Both the position numbers and the translations under genes were made by a program. Positions 11,901 to 25,900 of a DNA stretch of 64,000 nucleotides are shown one piece after another. Source of the stretch: Adineta steineri (lineage: Eukaryota > Rotifera > Eurotatoria > Adinetida > Adinetidae); NCBI GenBank assembly GCA_905250115.1, contig CAJNOI010000078.1, forward strand, positions 124,001 to 188,000, given 5' to 3'. Numbering within the stretch: position 1 is the stretch's first letter; each line of letters starts with the position of its first letter. Below the pieces are notes generated by a model, which was given only the letters and a program-made list of their open reading frames with translations, was not told where the DNA came from and searched no databases.

Positions 11901-13232
11901 CATGTCTTTCAACACTATTCACACGACGATTCTCAACAACAGGTTTTTGTAATCGTGGTGTAATACCAGATTTAACTAAAGGTGATTTATGTACAAGTGT
12001 CGGTGAATCCATAGTTTTATCTGTTACTGAAGCAGATGGTTCACGATGAAGACTTTTCGAAAGTATACGTCGAGTAAATTCGTCTTTTTTTTCTTGTATA
12101 TCCGGTTTTTCTTCTGTACTAATTAATGGAGGTGATATGCTTTGAAATGGATCTATTGATGGAATTACTAATGATTTTGATAAATTGGATGGTGGATCAA
12201 TCGGTATTGGTGGTAAAGGTGTATATGATGAACGAATATTTTCACTGAAGCTTTCACGTACGGTATCAAATGTATCTTCACGTTGAAGTTGTGCTGTATC
12301 ATGAGGAATACTAGGATGACGTTGAAAAAGAATTGACGACCGACGACTACAAGCACTGCTTACAGACCGACGACAGTAACGCGACGACTAAAATAAAAAA
12401 TAAAAAAAAATTGAAGGAAAGAAAAAAAAAAGAGAATTATTTAATGCTTGTGAAAGAGAAGAAGAAGAAGAAGAAAAAAAAGAAATTAGAAAAATAATAG
12501 TCTTAAATTTTTATTAGAAAAAAAGTTCTACTAACTGCTAATCGATCACTGAGCGGTGCTGGAAATGTATCGACTAATTCATTATTTTGATCTGTCGAAG
12601 AAAAAAGTGGAACTAAAATAAAATAAATTCGAAAGATTTTTATTCGAAACTAAATCTCTACCGAATAATGGATTTATTGTTTGACCTTGATTTAACGAAT
12701 TGTCATAACTAGAAAGAAAAAAGTATATATTAAAATACAGATTAAGATGATATCTTTTTTTGTTTCGAACTGTGTTTTTAAAGATTGCGGTATCGTATAT
12801 GCTAGAAAAATATCATATGACATTAATCAAAACTAAATGAATTTATTAGTTTACTTTTTGATGGATAATTATCAAGAAGTAAAAGTACATCTTCTCGGGT
12901 TCTAAATATAAACAATAAAGAATTGAAAGAAAATTTTGTCCTTGAATTTACTTTTCAAACATAATTCGTGAACTTTCGAGATCATCTAGAAAATTCAAAA
13001 GATATACATGATTCATCAGTTTATTATTTTAAATGATTATACCATCATCAAATGGAATTGTACGATTATCAGTTGTTAGATTTTCTACAAATGGTTTTGA
13101 TTGTTTTAATATAGAAATTGGAAGTTCTCCATTATTAGTTGTTAATGTTTGTTCATTAGTTATAGGTATAGGTGGCAAACGTTGTGCATTTATTTTTCCT
13201 TTAAATAATTTCGATAATTTTTTTGTTGCCAT
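8970..13232 (-). CDS. MAP kinase kinase kinase, STE11/MEKK type (MAP3K19-like)
   Basis: Sixteen coding exons (13043-13232, 12952-12985, 12855-12901, 12771-12801, 12662-12708, 12536-12612, 11618-12387, 10769-11564, 10258-10705, 10084-10205, 9855-10018, 9755-9803, 9561-9694, 9376-9506, 9163-9318, 8970-9112) total 3,339 nt, in frame throughout, for 1,112 aa. The first ~830 residues are low-complexity Ser/Thr/Pro-rich sequence. The C-terminal ~280 are a complete kinase: Gly loop GKGAYGVVWSY, AVKEIEL lysine, HRDIKGKNI catalytic loop, IDFG, GTANWMAPEVI, DIWSIGCTLCEMATGKPPW, CLTRDPSARPSAKDLL. The APE region and the end of the domain resemble MAP3K19/YSK4 and MEKK kinases, which phosphorylate MAP2Ks. 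The exact orthologue is uncertain. No regulatory domain is recognisable in the N-terminal part. Confidence 0.88.
10571..10690 (-). repeat. In-frame 60-bp tandem duplication inside the MAP3K
   Basis: Two adjacent 60-bp copies (10571-10630 and 10631-10690) encode 20-residue repeats that share the core EISPVL followed by Q.I.H..ES. They lie in the disordered linker upstream of the kinase domain. Divergence between copies is small but includes replacement changes. Confidence 0.75.
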
Positions 13233-16037
13233 TGTTCATGGATTTGATTTTTTGTTTTATACCTCCATATAAAAAGAATTTGTTACATCTGTTCTAAACA
13301 CACCTGATGTAAAACAAACAAAAACAAAGAAAAAAAATTAAAAGAATTGCCGTGCACAAATGTATATGCAAAAGCATAATTTCAGGTTTTTTTCTCGATT
13401 TCTCTTGTTCTTTTCTTGCTCATTCTCATCATACATTTTTTGGTCGCCTTGATGATTGTCTAATGAAAAGAGAAAAAAAACGAGTGATTACATCGTCTGA
13501 TTTATTTTTGTAAACTAAATCTGGACGAATCTTTTCTTTTCAAGAGTTTTCACTTATTTTAATTCATCATACAATTGTATACACACGTGCATATGTTATC
13601 AAACAGAATTTTATTCGTTAGTTTTAAATACACAAATAGGAAATTTTTGTTTGAAGACATAATTTTCGAAAAGAAATATATTTATTGTCATACACAGAAT
13701 GATCAGGACTTCTTAAAGAATTATAATATCCAATAAAAGACAAAATTATATTATCAAATGTTCTTTACAGTTCTGGGTAATAAAAAAATTCATTTGAAAT
13801 ATGGAATGATCCATAAGTCACTTTACCAGGGAAAGAAGTATACTCATATTCCAAATCCATACGGATCAGATTGGTGAGAACTTTTGTTAGATATCGTTAT
13901 TGACCATCAAGAAGAAAACTTTATTTGTTCATAAATAGGGAAAATACTGTTATGCTTAGCATAGGTTCTCAATAATCTTGTCTGTATGAATGTGGCTGTG
14001 TTTTTGATAAAAGAATCGACTCGTTTGCTTGAGCCGTTATGGAGATTTTCAATTTTTTTTTCGTAAAATGAGTTATAGGTCATGTTCAATATTCGGTTGT
14101 ACTTATTACTAATAGATTCCTTGAAGATTATATACTAAAATATAAATATCTATTAATGAAGAAAAGGACGTCTTTTTTTATTTTCAAATTCTTAAGAATT
14201 ATAAACGACAAGTATAGTCTGATATGCTTCATCTGATTACATGTTTATTCAGTGCTAAGACAGGCGAAGATTATTAAACACGCAATTCAATATTTATACA
14301 CGATTTTAACAATTCTTTTTTTTTGTTTAACTAGTGTGATATGGATATTATTCAAGGGAGAAAAAGCGAGACTCCATCTATCACAAAACTTTTTTAGAGT
14401 ACGATGGAAGTACATGGGAGTACGGAAGCATCGCTTTCTCTCCCTTGATATTATTGCAAAATTTTCTTATTCGCCCACGAGAATTTAAAAAATGACATTT
14501 CTGATGACGTAATAGACATTATTTTTGATGTATTTTATTTTCACTAATTAAAATGCAACTTTCCATTAAAATCAAAATAAATTTTTTTATTACTTGAGTA
14601 TTCAATGATGTGAATTTTAATTATTCCTATAGTCTCTATTAACGATCAACTGAGTCAATTTATACAAAATTTCATATTACCAAGTGCATTAATATAGCTA
14701 AAAAATGAAAATTCATATTATAATGCAATCAGTAGTAATTAAGTTGTTTAGTGTAGCATATTCGGTAGTACAATATTATATAAATAAGCATAGAATTTTT
14801 TTAACTTTAATTATCAATTATAATTAATCAACATAACATCTCAAGTCAATTTGACTTATTCATTTGGTTTTCACTTTTAGTATTATATTTCATTTATTTT
14901 TAAATACAGTATATAGAGAGTGAGAAAGTACAAAACATGTTGCACTTTTTAATTTAAAACATCACATAAGATCTATTATTGATAACTAAGATACTTCGTC
15001 ATATGGTATTTAAAATGCTAAGAATTAATCTAGCTAGTTAATTCTCTTCTTATGTGCACGAAATTCATCAAGTTATAAATAGAACATATGGAATAACTAA
15101 TTATGAACTGAATGTTACCCTGAATTAGAACAAATATAATCCCGTGAAGATGCAAACAGAACTATTCGTATGCTACACAAATAAAATAAGATTCAATTGA
15201 AGAATTGTAAACGTACCTTTTATCTGAAATTGTCACTCCTACTTTCTGAAAGATTTATAACTAGTATCACATATATCATGTATTCAACAATATAGTCAGA
15301 ATATATCGATTCAAACTTTTTCCGAAAAAAACAATTTTATGTTTAATTATTTTATTTGAGTTGTTAGGATAATGCATTTCTTTAGTTGTATTATTAATGA
15401 ATTTCTTTCTCTCAGAGTTATGTGAATAAAATCATTGAAACGTTAATTCATGACATCAACAATTGAAAAAATCCAAAAGAAATCATATAAAATGCAATGT
15501 TACAAAACTACAATGTCTTCTCAATAACAAAACAACAGAGTGCATGTATGTACTTTAATTAAATACGATACCGTTGAATATTATCTGTCAATTTCCATTA
15601 TAATTGTAAAAACTTGAAATATCTCTCTATTATATGAGAACAAAATAAGTTTTTTAAGATTTTAATGATATGAAGACATTCAATTCTCATCAAAAAAAAT
15701 TCCTGACATTTAGAATACTGAAGTTGTGAACATGAAAGATATGTTATCTTTCCTTTTTTTCTCAAGGATGACAATTATTCTCTCTAATGCTTATATGTAA
15801 CACATTTCTGTTAGGCAAATATTCATTGAAATCAAAGTAATAATAAACATTAATATTTTTAGCTTAAAAAAAAAGAAAGAGGTACATATATATTTATAAT
15901 GAAAGGATTCTAGTGCAAAAAAAAGAAGTTAAACAAAGGAGTAAAGCATTGAAAGGCGATTAAAATGTAATATGTATATAGAATAAAGTTGATTTTTGTG
16001 TAAACTTTTGTTGTATTATAATATATATTTATATTAA
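13233..16037. other. Intergenic region with one mini-transposon
   Basis: 2.8 kb between the 5' end of the MAP3K and the 3' end of TNFAIP8. Apart from the 95-bp inverted-repeat element at 14353-14447 I see only AT-rich, low-complexity sequence. A TATAAAA stretch lies about 30 nt upstream of the MAP3K start codon, too close to be taken confidently as a core promoter. Confidence 0.5.
14353..14447. mobile_element. 95-bp hAT-like mini-MITE with perfect 8-bp target duplication
   Basis: Terminal arms 14353-14369 and 14431-14447 are inverted with one mismatch (CAAGGGAGAaAAAGCGA against CAAGGGAGAgAAAGCGA). The element is flanked on both sides by ATATTATT (14345-14352 and 14448-14455), a perfect 8-bp direct repeat. 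Eight-bp duplications and CA-starting termini fit hAT-type transposition. There is no coding capacity. Transcribed, it would fold into a hairpin. Confidence 0.8.
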
Positions 16038-18185
16038 TTAAAGTAATCCAGCATCCATTAATGAATTCATATCTTGAACAATTTCTTTAATAACTACACG
16101 ATTTGTTGTTGAATTTGGATTAAAAACATAATCAAGAAATTGTAAATTTCCTAGATAATTATAAATATAATCAATACGTACATGAGATTTTTGTGTTAAA
16201 TGTGTTGATATTATTTTATGTGTTAAATCTTGACATTCTTTACACATACGTGTTAAAAAAAGACGATCAAATGTAAAATCAACTTCATAAAATGTAACAA
16301 TAGCTTTTGATAATGAATGAAAACGATTACGAAATTCATCAATTAGTTTTAATTCAAATTCATTAAATAAATTATTTTTATATAATATACCCAATTTAAC
16401 AATTGTTTTTATTATTGATCGAAGTAATTTGTCAGCTTCTTTTTTATTACCTGAATAACCACGAGTTAATTTATGTAAATTGTCTAATATACGACCACTT
16501 GTTTCATCAATAAATACTTTAGCAACTGATTTTGATGAAAGTTTACTAAAATGAAAACAAAATATTGATTTATTCTTGAAAATTTATTATTACCTAAGAA
16601 TTTTCTTTTGAGCACGAACACCAAGACTTTGAGCTGAAGCACTTGCTGGAAGTTCATCTTCATCAGCTAAAAAATATATAATCGATTTATTATTTTTGAA
16701 ATTTTATCACAGAACAATAGTTTTAAAACTTCCTTAATTATCATCGGACAGGAAGTAATCAATAAAAATCTTGGAAAGTATCGTATTAATTATTTATATT
16801 CGAGTTTCTATATATTATCTATATGATTAAACGCAATTAAATATATTTCTTCGGTAAGAAAAACAGCAAATATAAATAGAATTGTGTATGTTATTATTTT
16901 ATAACTGTCATACAGTAATCCTAATTATTAAAATATACAGTAAGATTCAATCAGTTGTTTTCAAAGATGAAAATAACTTCGAAATTTCTATAAATAAGTA
17001 AGATTTTTTTTCTTTTTTCTTTCAATGAAAGATAAAAGTGATTACTCACACTCAACAATTCCTTCTAATTGTCTGGCAAGTTGCTGTGAAACGGAAATGG
17101 CTGTTGACGTGGCTGTTGTTGTTGTTGTTGTTAGTGATTTATTACTTGATTTAGAGGTCATAATATGGTGTTGGGAATGATTTCCTCGTCTTTTTTTTCT
17201 AGCACGTCATAAAATATAATATTATCATTTGAATGTTACATTCAAATGAGTATAATAAGATCACAATGTCTCGTAGGTGTAAGAGATGTTCAGTTCAGTC
17301 GATGTCACTTTTTTCTTTTTATTTCTATTTTTCTTCTCGGCTGGTACGTCAGATGAAAAAGATACTTCGAGAGAAGAAGAGAGCGAGAGAGAGTTAAAAA
17401 AGAACAAGAAACAATCTTGAAACTAAGTAATGTTTCAAAAACATACAACTTTAACTTATTAGTATTCGACAAAAGCATATGGTCAGGTGTTCGCCTTTTT
17501 TTTTTTTCTTCTCCATCAATACCCTCAATCACAAATGTATAGAATAAATAGGAAGTATCTTGCAGTAAAAAAAAGAAAAGTAATCATCTAGTTTTTTTTT
17601 TCTCAGATAAAAGAGAAAATATTTTTTATAAAAAGAAAAATCTCGTAATACTGCACGAGAATATTAGCATGTGTCAAGCGATAACATAAACGTAAGGGAT
17701 GACAGAAAAAATAACATATCATCTCATTTCTTGTCTTGTTGAAATATAAAAAGAGAAAAACATTATTCGTTATTAAAATATCGTACTATCAACATTCTTT
17801 TTTTCTTTTTTATCTAATGATTGGTATTCATGCTTCATTAAAAAAGTTTTGTCATAGATAATGGTGAAAAATAGAGAGCGTTCATGTGTTCATGACATAA
17901 AATGCCTATAGGAATTAATTCATGTAAAAAGAAATAAGGTAATTATGACAACAATCTTTAAAATTTACGTCCATTTCATTGACGTCAGAATAATTTACAA
18001 AACATAATTTTATGTTTTTCTATGATATAATTACAAAATTGTTTTTTTCTTATATCAATTTATTAAATAAAACAGTTGTACATACCACTATCTTCGTCAT
18101 CATCAATTTCTTTAAGATATTTTTCTACCAATTTACTAGTTCCTTCACTAGTGCCGGTCATTGTTGAATCTTTTTTATCTGTCAT
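16038..18185 (-). CDS. TNFAIP8/TIPE family protein with two alternative first exons
   Basis: Shared exons 16594-16666 and 16038-16545 encode the all-helical TIPE fold: NKKEADKLLRSIIKTIVKLG, then LYKNNLFNEFELKLIDEFR, the VDFTFDR motif, LTQKSHVRIDYIYNYLG and the FNP turn, which track human TNFAIP8 almost motif for motif. The family binds phosphoinositides and acts in apoptosis and immune or lipid signalling. Two first exons each begin with ATG and end in phase 1, both compatible with the shared acceptor: 17050-17161 (Thr-rich start, 230-aa product) and 18086-18185 (acidic start ending EIDDDEDS, 226-aa product). Both donors are good (GTGAGT and GTATGT). The distal exon is preceded by an acceptor-like TTTAG, so a further 5' exon or leader may exist. 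The bilaterian family member is clear; which paralogue is not. Confidence 0.9.
17225..17249. promoter_or_regulatory. 25-nt near-perfect palindrome upstream of the proximal TNFAIP8 exon
   Basis: TCATTTGAATGT and its exact reverse complement are separated by a single T. The dyad lies 64-88 nt upstream of the ATG at 17161, where a promoter or 5' UTR is expected for the short-range isoform. A dimeric factor site or an RNA hairpin are both possible; neither is shown. Confidence 0.4.
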
Positions 18186-21100
18186 AACTTGATCCTAAAT
18201 GAATAAAAAGAATAATTTAAATAACAAAAATCTTTATTAATATTTTGATAAAAAAAAGGGTCGACTAAATGAAAATGAAATATTTTTCTATAATGATAAA
18301 GATAGTTTTTCTTTAAATAATATACTGTAGTTCAAACAAGTGTTTACTTCGAGTTTTTCTAAGATTCATTATTATCTAGTCGAAACTAATATTCTAAAGT
18401 TACATTATGAATATTATTAACATATGGTTGTTAATTAGAAACATATTTAGTCTTTAATAATGTTGTTTTGATCATTATTGAATTTAGATTAGACTCTCGA
18501 AGAATTGTAACTTACTCTGTGAATCTATCGATTTGTACTTGATGTATCGAAAAATAGAAATAATTATCTCTGAATAGTATTACCTTATATAGGAGAGAAG
18601 AATCTTGATTGCTGGTTTATCTCAATCTTCACTTTTCCTAATTGTTGTTGATATATACGTGATAGGATGTTTGTAGTAAACGTTTGCCGATCGAATCGTT
18701 TGATTCTTTATCTTTCTCTTTAACACACGATCTATTCGTTTAGTTATACTAAATAGACCAAAAAAACGGAGAGCGAAAGAGACGGTAGAAAAAGAGTTAG
18801 ATCATCATAGCGATTATTATTATGTTGTCGTCGACAAACCGAATGAGTCAATACGATAAGCATGGGTCATATTTTATCGATTAGTTGTTCTTTGCATTCT
18901 ATCGCACATCACATTACAATAGATATAGATACGAACTGATAGACAAGTGTCATGTGCTTTCAGCTAATGCTTTTTTTTTCTTCTCTGCTTTATAAGAGAT
19001 CGATTTAAAGAAAAGTTTGGATTAATAATAGAAATTTAATGATTGGATAAAACAAATTTATAAAATCAATCAAATAAATAAGATATGTTAATATTTATTT
19101 TTGAATGGGTTAGCAAAAGATAAAAGATCCTATAATCAATAATATAACTTATTTTTTGACATACCACAGTACTAGAAAAGAGTAGAAATAGATATAGAAG
19201 AAATTTCCTCCAGTAATGAAAGAATGTATATACGATTTATATTGGGGAAAACATGAAAGTCTTCGGAGAATAGTATAATGCAAATACACTCAATAACACA
19301 TTCCTCGGTGTTCTATTTCAATCATACTATCGATCAGTTTATCTACAATATTTATTCGATTATGAATGTAATAATATTCCTATCATTTTATTTTTGCATA
19401 ATACATAGAAGTATTTAATGTATATCGACTAGTTATTTTAATATACATGACATGAATTCTAAATGAAATATATAATGCTAGTTTTTATATCGAATCGAAT
19501 AAATATTTCTTTCGAATGATAGTATTCTATCTAACAAGGATATTATTGACAAGTGTAATCATCGTTATCTTTTTGATAAACGACAATATCGTCATTATCT
19601 ACATCCTCGTTACGTGTTTGAATTATGTTACTGTTATCATTCATTTTTGTCTAGTCTAGACTGAACTTATTATATGTAGTATTCACCTTTAAAAACAAAA
19701 AAGAGAAGAATACATATCACTGTCTTTTTTTTAGGTTTCTGATTATCTTTATACAACTATCTATCGTTTTAGACTTTTGATAGAACAAAGTTTTATGTTT
19801 ACTTATTATTACCTTGAAACTTTATATAGCTATTTTTCTATAATGTTATTAATAGTCAAATTAGGTTTTCGATCAATGTATATAATTATTTACATATTCC
19901 AAATGTTAGATTAATTTTGCGGTTAAAATTTGATACTCTTACATCAGCCGTTGTAGTACTTAAAAGTGATGCAATAGAAAGTGTAAACAGAGATCAGTAT
20001 ACGAAGAAATACTTTCTTTCTTTTAGTATCGTCATATTTCTTATAGTACATATTCATACTAGTCTATTATGAAACTATTCTAAATAAATGGAGAACTTCA
20101 AATAAAAGACGTCATTAAATACTTCTCAAGTATTTTTTTGAAATACATTTTAAATTGCACATCGATGGTTTTTGTCTTTAAAAAACATTCTATTTTAAAC
20201 TTCAAATTTTAAAACAACGTTCATAATATTTCCTATCTATTCTATGTTTAATGAGACAAAATTCATTAAAATCGTTTATTTTTTTAACAAAACTAGATCT
20301 TAGATCGAAGCATCATTGAATTTTTGTTTTTCTAACTTGATCGTAACATCGTGGATTCACTGTCAGCTTATATCTTTTCATAATAGTTTTGCAGTACTGA
20401 TGATTGTCGAGTAAATAGAGCGGATATCAGTAATACTTGTCGGTTACAGAGTTGAAACTGAAAGATAATCATTGTCTTACCGTATATACACAAATGTAAA
20501 AGTACAGAAAGAAAAGGGATTACACGATTTACTTTCCATTGATTATTTTCAATATTAATTGTTTTTTTTTCGTCGATAAATATTATTTTCGTTATCAAGG
20601 ATTTACTTTCCATCGATTATTTAGGTCTTACAAAATGAGTAATGAGTAGAGTCATAGCAACAGTCAATGTATTCTCCGAACTTGAATTCAATAAATATAT
20701 GAATAAATAACAGAAGAATAAAAAGCGATAGTTGTTTATTTTTTTAATGGACTTTGGAAATATCTGAATCCGTCAGCTTTTGAGGACGCTGCAATATCAG
20801 CACGATCTTCATCGTAACGTTGCCACAATTTCATTAAACAATTATCAGATATAATATTATTTTTTACGACGTCTCATAATCTTGAACTTGAAAATCAAAC
20901 CCTCATTGCATTGACTGTCGCAATGAATACTCATTTCGTATGGTCTAAATAATTAACGGAAAGTAAATCGTGCACTCGAAAGAAAAGTTATTAATAAAAA
21001 GATAATATATGATCATTAGAAAGAAATGGAGAACAACAAAATATATTTAAATATAATACAAGAGAGAAAAACACGTGTATACATGAAAGTATATCAAAAG

Positions 21101-22909
21101 AATAGCTGAAACATACATATAAATCAATGTTCTGTTATATTATTAGCAGAAAAGAATTTTACTAGATACATCAAACCATATTTCTAGGATCAAGTAGAAA
21201 ACTTTTATATGGATCAACCTCAACTGATAATTATTTTAAACCTACTATCAGGATATCTGCTGTAGTAAATTTTGAGTCATTACTTGTGAATTCCTCTATA
21301 TTGGTTGGTAGTAAAAACCTTCACATTAATATTTTACCTGAGAATCTAATACGACGACATTAGTATTTATTACATTCGGTAAAGTCAACTGCGTATTTTT
21401 AGCCTTTAAATAAGATGAAATCATTAGTTTTACACGTGAAAGATCGTTTATATAGAAAGTTGTACTATGCTCGATCTACTCTGACATTTGTCGATTCAAT
21501 TAACATCTAATGTAAATTTTCAATGCTCTATTGAACTGTTAATGTGAACGCATTAAATTATACATGTTGTCCTTTCTTTCTAACATCGATGGTCAACTGA
21601 TTATCAATAGTTATCTGATCAATACTATTTTAATTTGCATACTAAATGTAATGTCATTTACAATAGTTTAATACTAGATGTGAGTATAATTAAAATTCTT
21701 TTTACGAACTATTTATAAATTATCTATGCGAATGTCTAGAATATATCTTAATACAACTGAAAGATGAATTGAGATCATATCATTTTTCTTACATGAAGTT
21801 AACTTAGTCCAAGATTTGAGAACTTTATTATTGTTTTCAAAATATTTCATTCATGTTCACCTCCGATAAACTTCTTTCGTATTCATTGAATCAGTACTAA
21901 AATTAATAATCGATTGTGGAATCTTATTGTATTCATTCATTTATATAATGATAATTCTTTTAAGATAAAACTGTAAAAGACAGAAGGATTGATTTCACTT
22001 TGAAATAATTATCCATTGTTTTTCTACGATTCAAGAATCGCTATTCGTTCTTTATTTTCAGTGTGAGTTTATGTTTGTATGGGTTTACATGATTTACTAC
22101 GCACGCGCAGAAAAAAAAACGAAAAAAAACAGACAAACAGAAAAGAAAAAGGACGAGAGAAACAGATGTGTCTGATTCGATTGTATATATGTATATATAT
22201 ATATATATATCGGTAGTTCATTTCTTTTTCTTGTAACAATAGTTCATATATTTGTCTAATAGAAACCGTCATTGTAGAAGACATGGACTTTCGGAAGTAA
22301 AGTTAATGTATAAAAAAAAAGATCGCTGCTTTTGTATGTTCAACACATCCGAGAGAAAACAAACAACATTGCAGGAGACAAAATAGCGCTATATATATAT
22401 ATATGTATATATATATATCGAGGGAGAGAGAGAGAGAAAATGAGTACAAGAGATAGATCACGTAGAAACGCTCACACTAAAAATATAATATACACCTGTA
22501 CAAAGAGCGAAAAGAAATCAAGTGCAAGTCATCTGTTTTTATTTTTTGTAAAGAAGTATAAGGTAATAGACGTATCAGATCAGAATTTAAAGACAAACAA
22601 CAACGCCGCACATAAATGTATTTATTTTCTATGAAAAACTGAGCGCAAAATACACGAAAAAAAGAAAAGACAAGATATATGAGAGAGATTGGCTTGATTC
22701 ACATACGCAGCTTAATTTTCTTCGTTGTCTAATTGACAAATTCGAAGAAATGAGGTTACTGTTATATAATAGAAACAAACAAAGATCGCGCCGGTGTGCC
22801 AATATGGCTACAAAAAAAACACAGGCATAGAAAGAAAAGAAACAACATATGATAACAACATTGCATGAAACAGCAAACGTGCAAGAAACAAATCTAATAT
22901 CATACAAAT
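18186..22909. other. Long intergenic region, AT-rich, no gene recognised
   Basis: 4.7 kb between the distal first exon of TNFAIP8 and the 3' end of MED13. Open frames are short, Lys/Ile/Phe-rich and show no motif. A 20-bp direct repeat occurs at about 20527-20550 and 20600-20622 (core TTTACTTTCCAT). TA microsatellites lie at 22185-22212 and 22389-22420, the latter followed by a GAGA run. Distal regulatory sequence is likely but nothing specific can be pointed to. Confidence 0.5.
22185..22420. repeat. Two TA microsatellites
   Basis: Alternating TA runs interrupted by single TG steps at 22185-22212 and 22389-22420. The second run is directly followed by a short GA run (22423-22437). Confidence 0.8.
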
Positions 22910-25900
22910 TTAAGAAAAGCATGATATAATCTCAATAATGTTTCCATATGAATTGGTAAACAACTGGCACGTTCATTTGTTTTTGCATCAATTAGTAACC
23001 ATGATAAACGATTATAAGATTCCAAAACATGTCTAGAAAAACAGAAACAATAAATTTAACAAAAAATTCTTTTTCAATAATCTACCTAAGTACAACATAA
23101 GTATAATTTGAATCTAATGGATGAGTTAATTTTTGATCATTACTCTGAGCAAATAACATATCATCTGAATGTTGAGCATTGGGTACACTAACATGCAATG
23201 TTGCTTTGAATACACTACATGTATTCGTTGTTCGATGATTTAATTTTCCATGTAACATCCATAATGGTAAAGGATTTAATGTACCTATTGTTGAAACATA
23301 AAAACCAAGTGCTAATGGTTGTTGATGTAAAGATGGATGATCATTCATATCAATTTCATATTCAAAATGTTGATAATTATTTGATTTATGATTTGTACCA
23401 TTCGATGAATTTCCATATGGATGATTACCATTATAATCATTTTGAACATTAGAAGAATTACCTAAACGATTATGTTGACCACTTGCTAAACCATTTGTAT
23501 TATGATTTATATCAAGACCATAATTCGATGAAAATTCTAAATCAACTGGTGTAGGAGATGTAATATTATCGAATGCTTCATTTGGTGGACCATCTTGATC
23601 AAGATCTTCAAATAATTTACTAAATAAATCATCATCACCTTCACCAGTTGAACGATGATCATTCGGTCTAGGCATTGTTTGAACATGCTGAAGAAAGAAA
23701 AGACAAAGATTAAGAATATGATCTTTCTAATAAATATTATAGTATTTCTTACCTGTACAGAAGCTGACGTTGGTAATGTAAGAATATGTGTTACAGAAAT
23801 ATCATCTAATACTTGACCACCATTTTGTAATGTAGTTGAAGTTGCATTTGGTGCTTGTGTTCCACGCATTTCTCCAAGTTCAAGTGATTCAGGTAGAACA
23901 GTTAATGATGGATGTGTTTCCATAGATATTAAACATGCTGATAGAATAACTGGTTGATCATGACAACGTAATATATGACACATTGAACATGAATCACGTA
24001 TTAATGTTGCACAACGTACAAGATTTTTTTTCGATAAAATTATTCCCCAACCTAAAATAAAAAGTTTATTTTTCTTTTTTTTTCTTTTTAAATTTAATCA
24101 TACTTTTTAATTCTCCATGTCCAAGTCTTCCTAATCTTCCAATAACAATTCTCCATGGCATTGTTGTACTTGTTACAACACGAATTATAAAATCCCATAA
24201 TTTTTGTAAACCAATTCGACGAGCATGTTGTACTTTTCTTCTATGTCTATATAAATTTATAATGATAATCTTTTTTTCTAATTTTAAATTTCAATTTACC
24301 TATCCGGCACTTCTATATTAATTGAACATGTTTCTAATAATTCTCCTCTATCATCTGAGCATGATGCTAATAAATATCGTTGATCATCCGATAAACAATA
24401 TGAACAAAATAATATACTTCCATTAATATTTGTCTGTTCGGTTATATCAGCAAATGCTTTAAAACGAAAATCTGATTTAGGCGAAAGAATATAAGCTGGT
24501 GTATAAAGTTGCATAACCTAAACAAAAAAACATTTATTAAAAAGTATAAATAAATTTTCTTTTTACAATTTTCGCTGGCATTTTTTCTTCCGATGCAGCT
24601 GGACCAAAGCCAGTCAATGATTTTGCTCGTGTTGTATAAGAAATTGTTCGTTTCAATTGTCCGTAAACATTAAATGCTAAACGTTTCAATTGAGTTAAAC
24701 GTAATTCAGAATCAGATTCAATTTGTTGACTAATTATTGACTCAAATGGTATAATCTAAACGAAAAAAAAAGAACAGATATTTTTCTTTTATTTAATTTT
24801 TTTTTGTTTTGTTATTAACCTGGATATTAACTCGAATTGAAGTTTTATCTGGTAAATCTTTAATAAGATCCATATAAGCACGAAAGATAGCTTTTTTAAC
24901 ATAAGCATCCATTCTATCATCAATATCAGTATCGTTATTATTATTAGTTCCATTCTCATCAGTTAATGTTGCTGTTATTTCATATCGAAATGTATCAATA
25001 AGATAAATAACAATGAAAAATTGATCATCATTTGATATTCGTCCTTGATGAAATGATTCAAATGCTTGAAGATCAACTGGATCAACTTGATGACCATTAA
25101 CAAATGTACCATTTGGTATTGATGAGATATTATTTGATGATAAACTAAGAGCATCACTTGTTACGGATCCTGTTGTATAAATATTATTTGCTAATATATT
25201 ATTTGCTGCTGTTGTTGTTGATGTTACTGTTGCTGACGTTGATGAAGGAGAAAGAGCATAACCACTATTTGTTATATCACTATTAGATGTATGAAGATCA
25301 TATGAAGATGATGGATTTGAAACATCATTAGGAGTACGAAATACATCACGACGTGTTGTACCTTCTTCTAACAATGTATTATCAAATGATTGTGTGGAAA
25401 GAAGATTAACTAGAAAATAGCGAAGAAGAAAAAAATAGATTTTTGAAATAATTTGTTAATTATCTTACAAAGTTGTCCTTTGATTGTTTGAGCATAAAGT
25501 TTTAATCGTTTTCCAAGTGAATGTGTTGTTTCATGATCAGTAAACCATTGATCAACATTTGGAAGTTGTGATAAATCATTATTCGATTGTGATATACGTA
25601 AAAGACCTTGATCAGAAAATGCTTTTAATAAAGGTCTATGTAAACCTAATCGACATAATTCATAATGTGTAGATAATTCTCGAAAATAAGTTTTTGTCAT
25701 TGTACATATATAATCATTATCTGGTACTACACATACATATGCAATATCTTTGCCTTTTGAATATGGTTCAAGACATAATTTATCCCAAAATTTTAAACTA
25801 TATGGTGCTAACATAACCCATTCACGATCAAGACCAGCAAGAACATATGGAATAGGTTGTGGTCCACTTATTTGTTCTTCAAGTTGTACATGTTGATTTT

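Noticed and set aside
14252..14488. 78-codon ORF on the plus strand
   Set aside because: It is formed by the 95-bp MITE and its flanks; no protein-like features beyond that.
20368..20613. 81-codon ORF
   Set aside because: Contains the short direct repeat of the region and no recognisable domain; treated as non-coding.
22629..22922. 97-codon Cys/Phe/Ser-rich ORF
   Set aside because: Overlaps the true last exon of MED13 in another frame and has repetitive composition.
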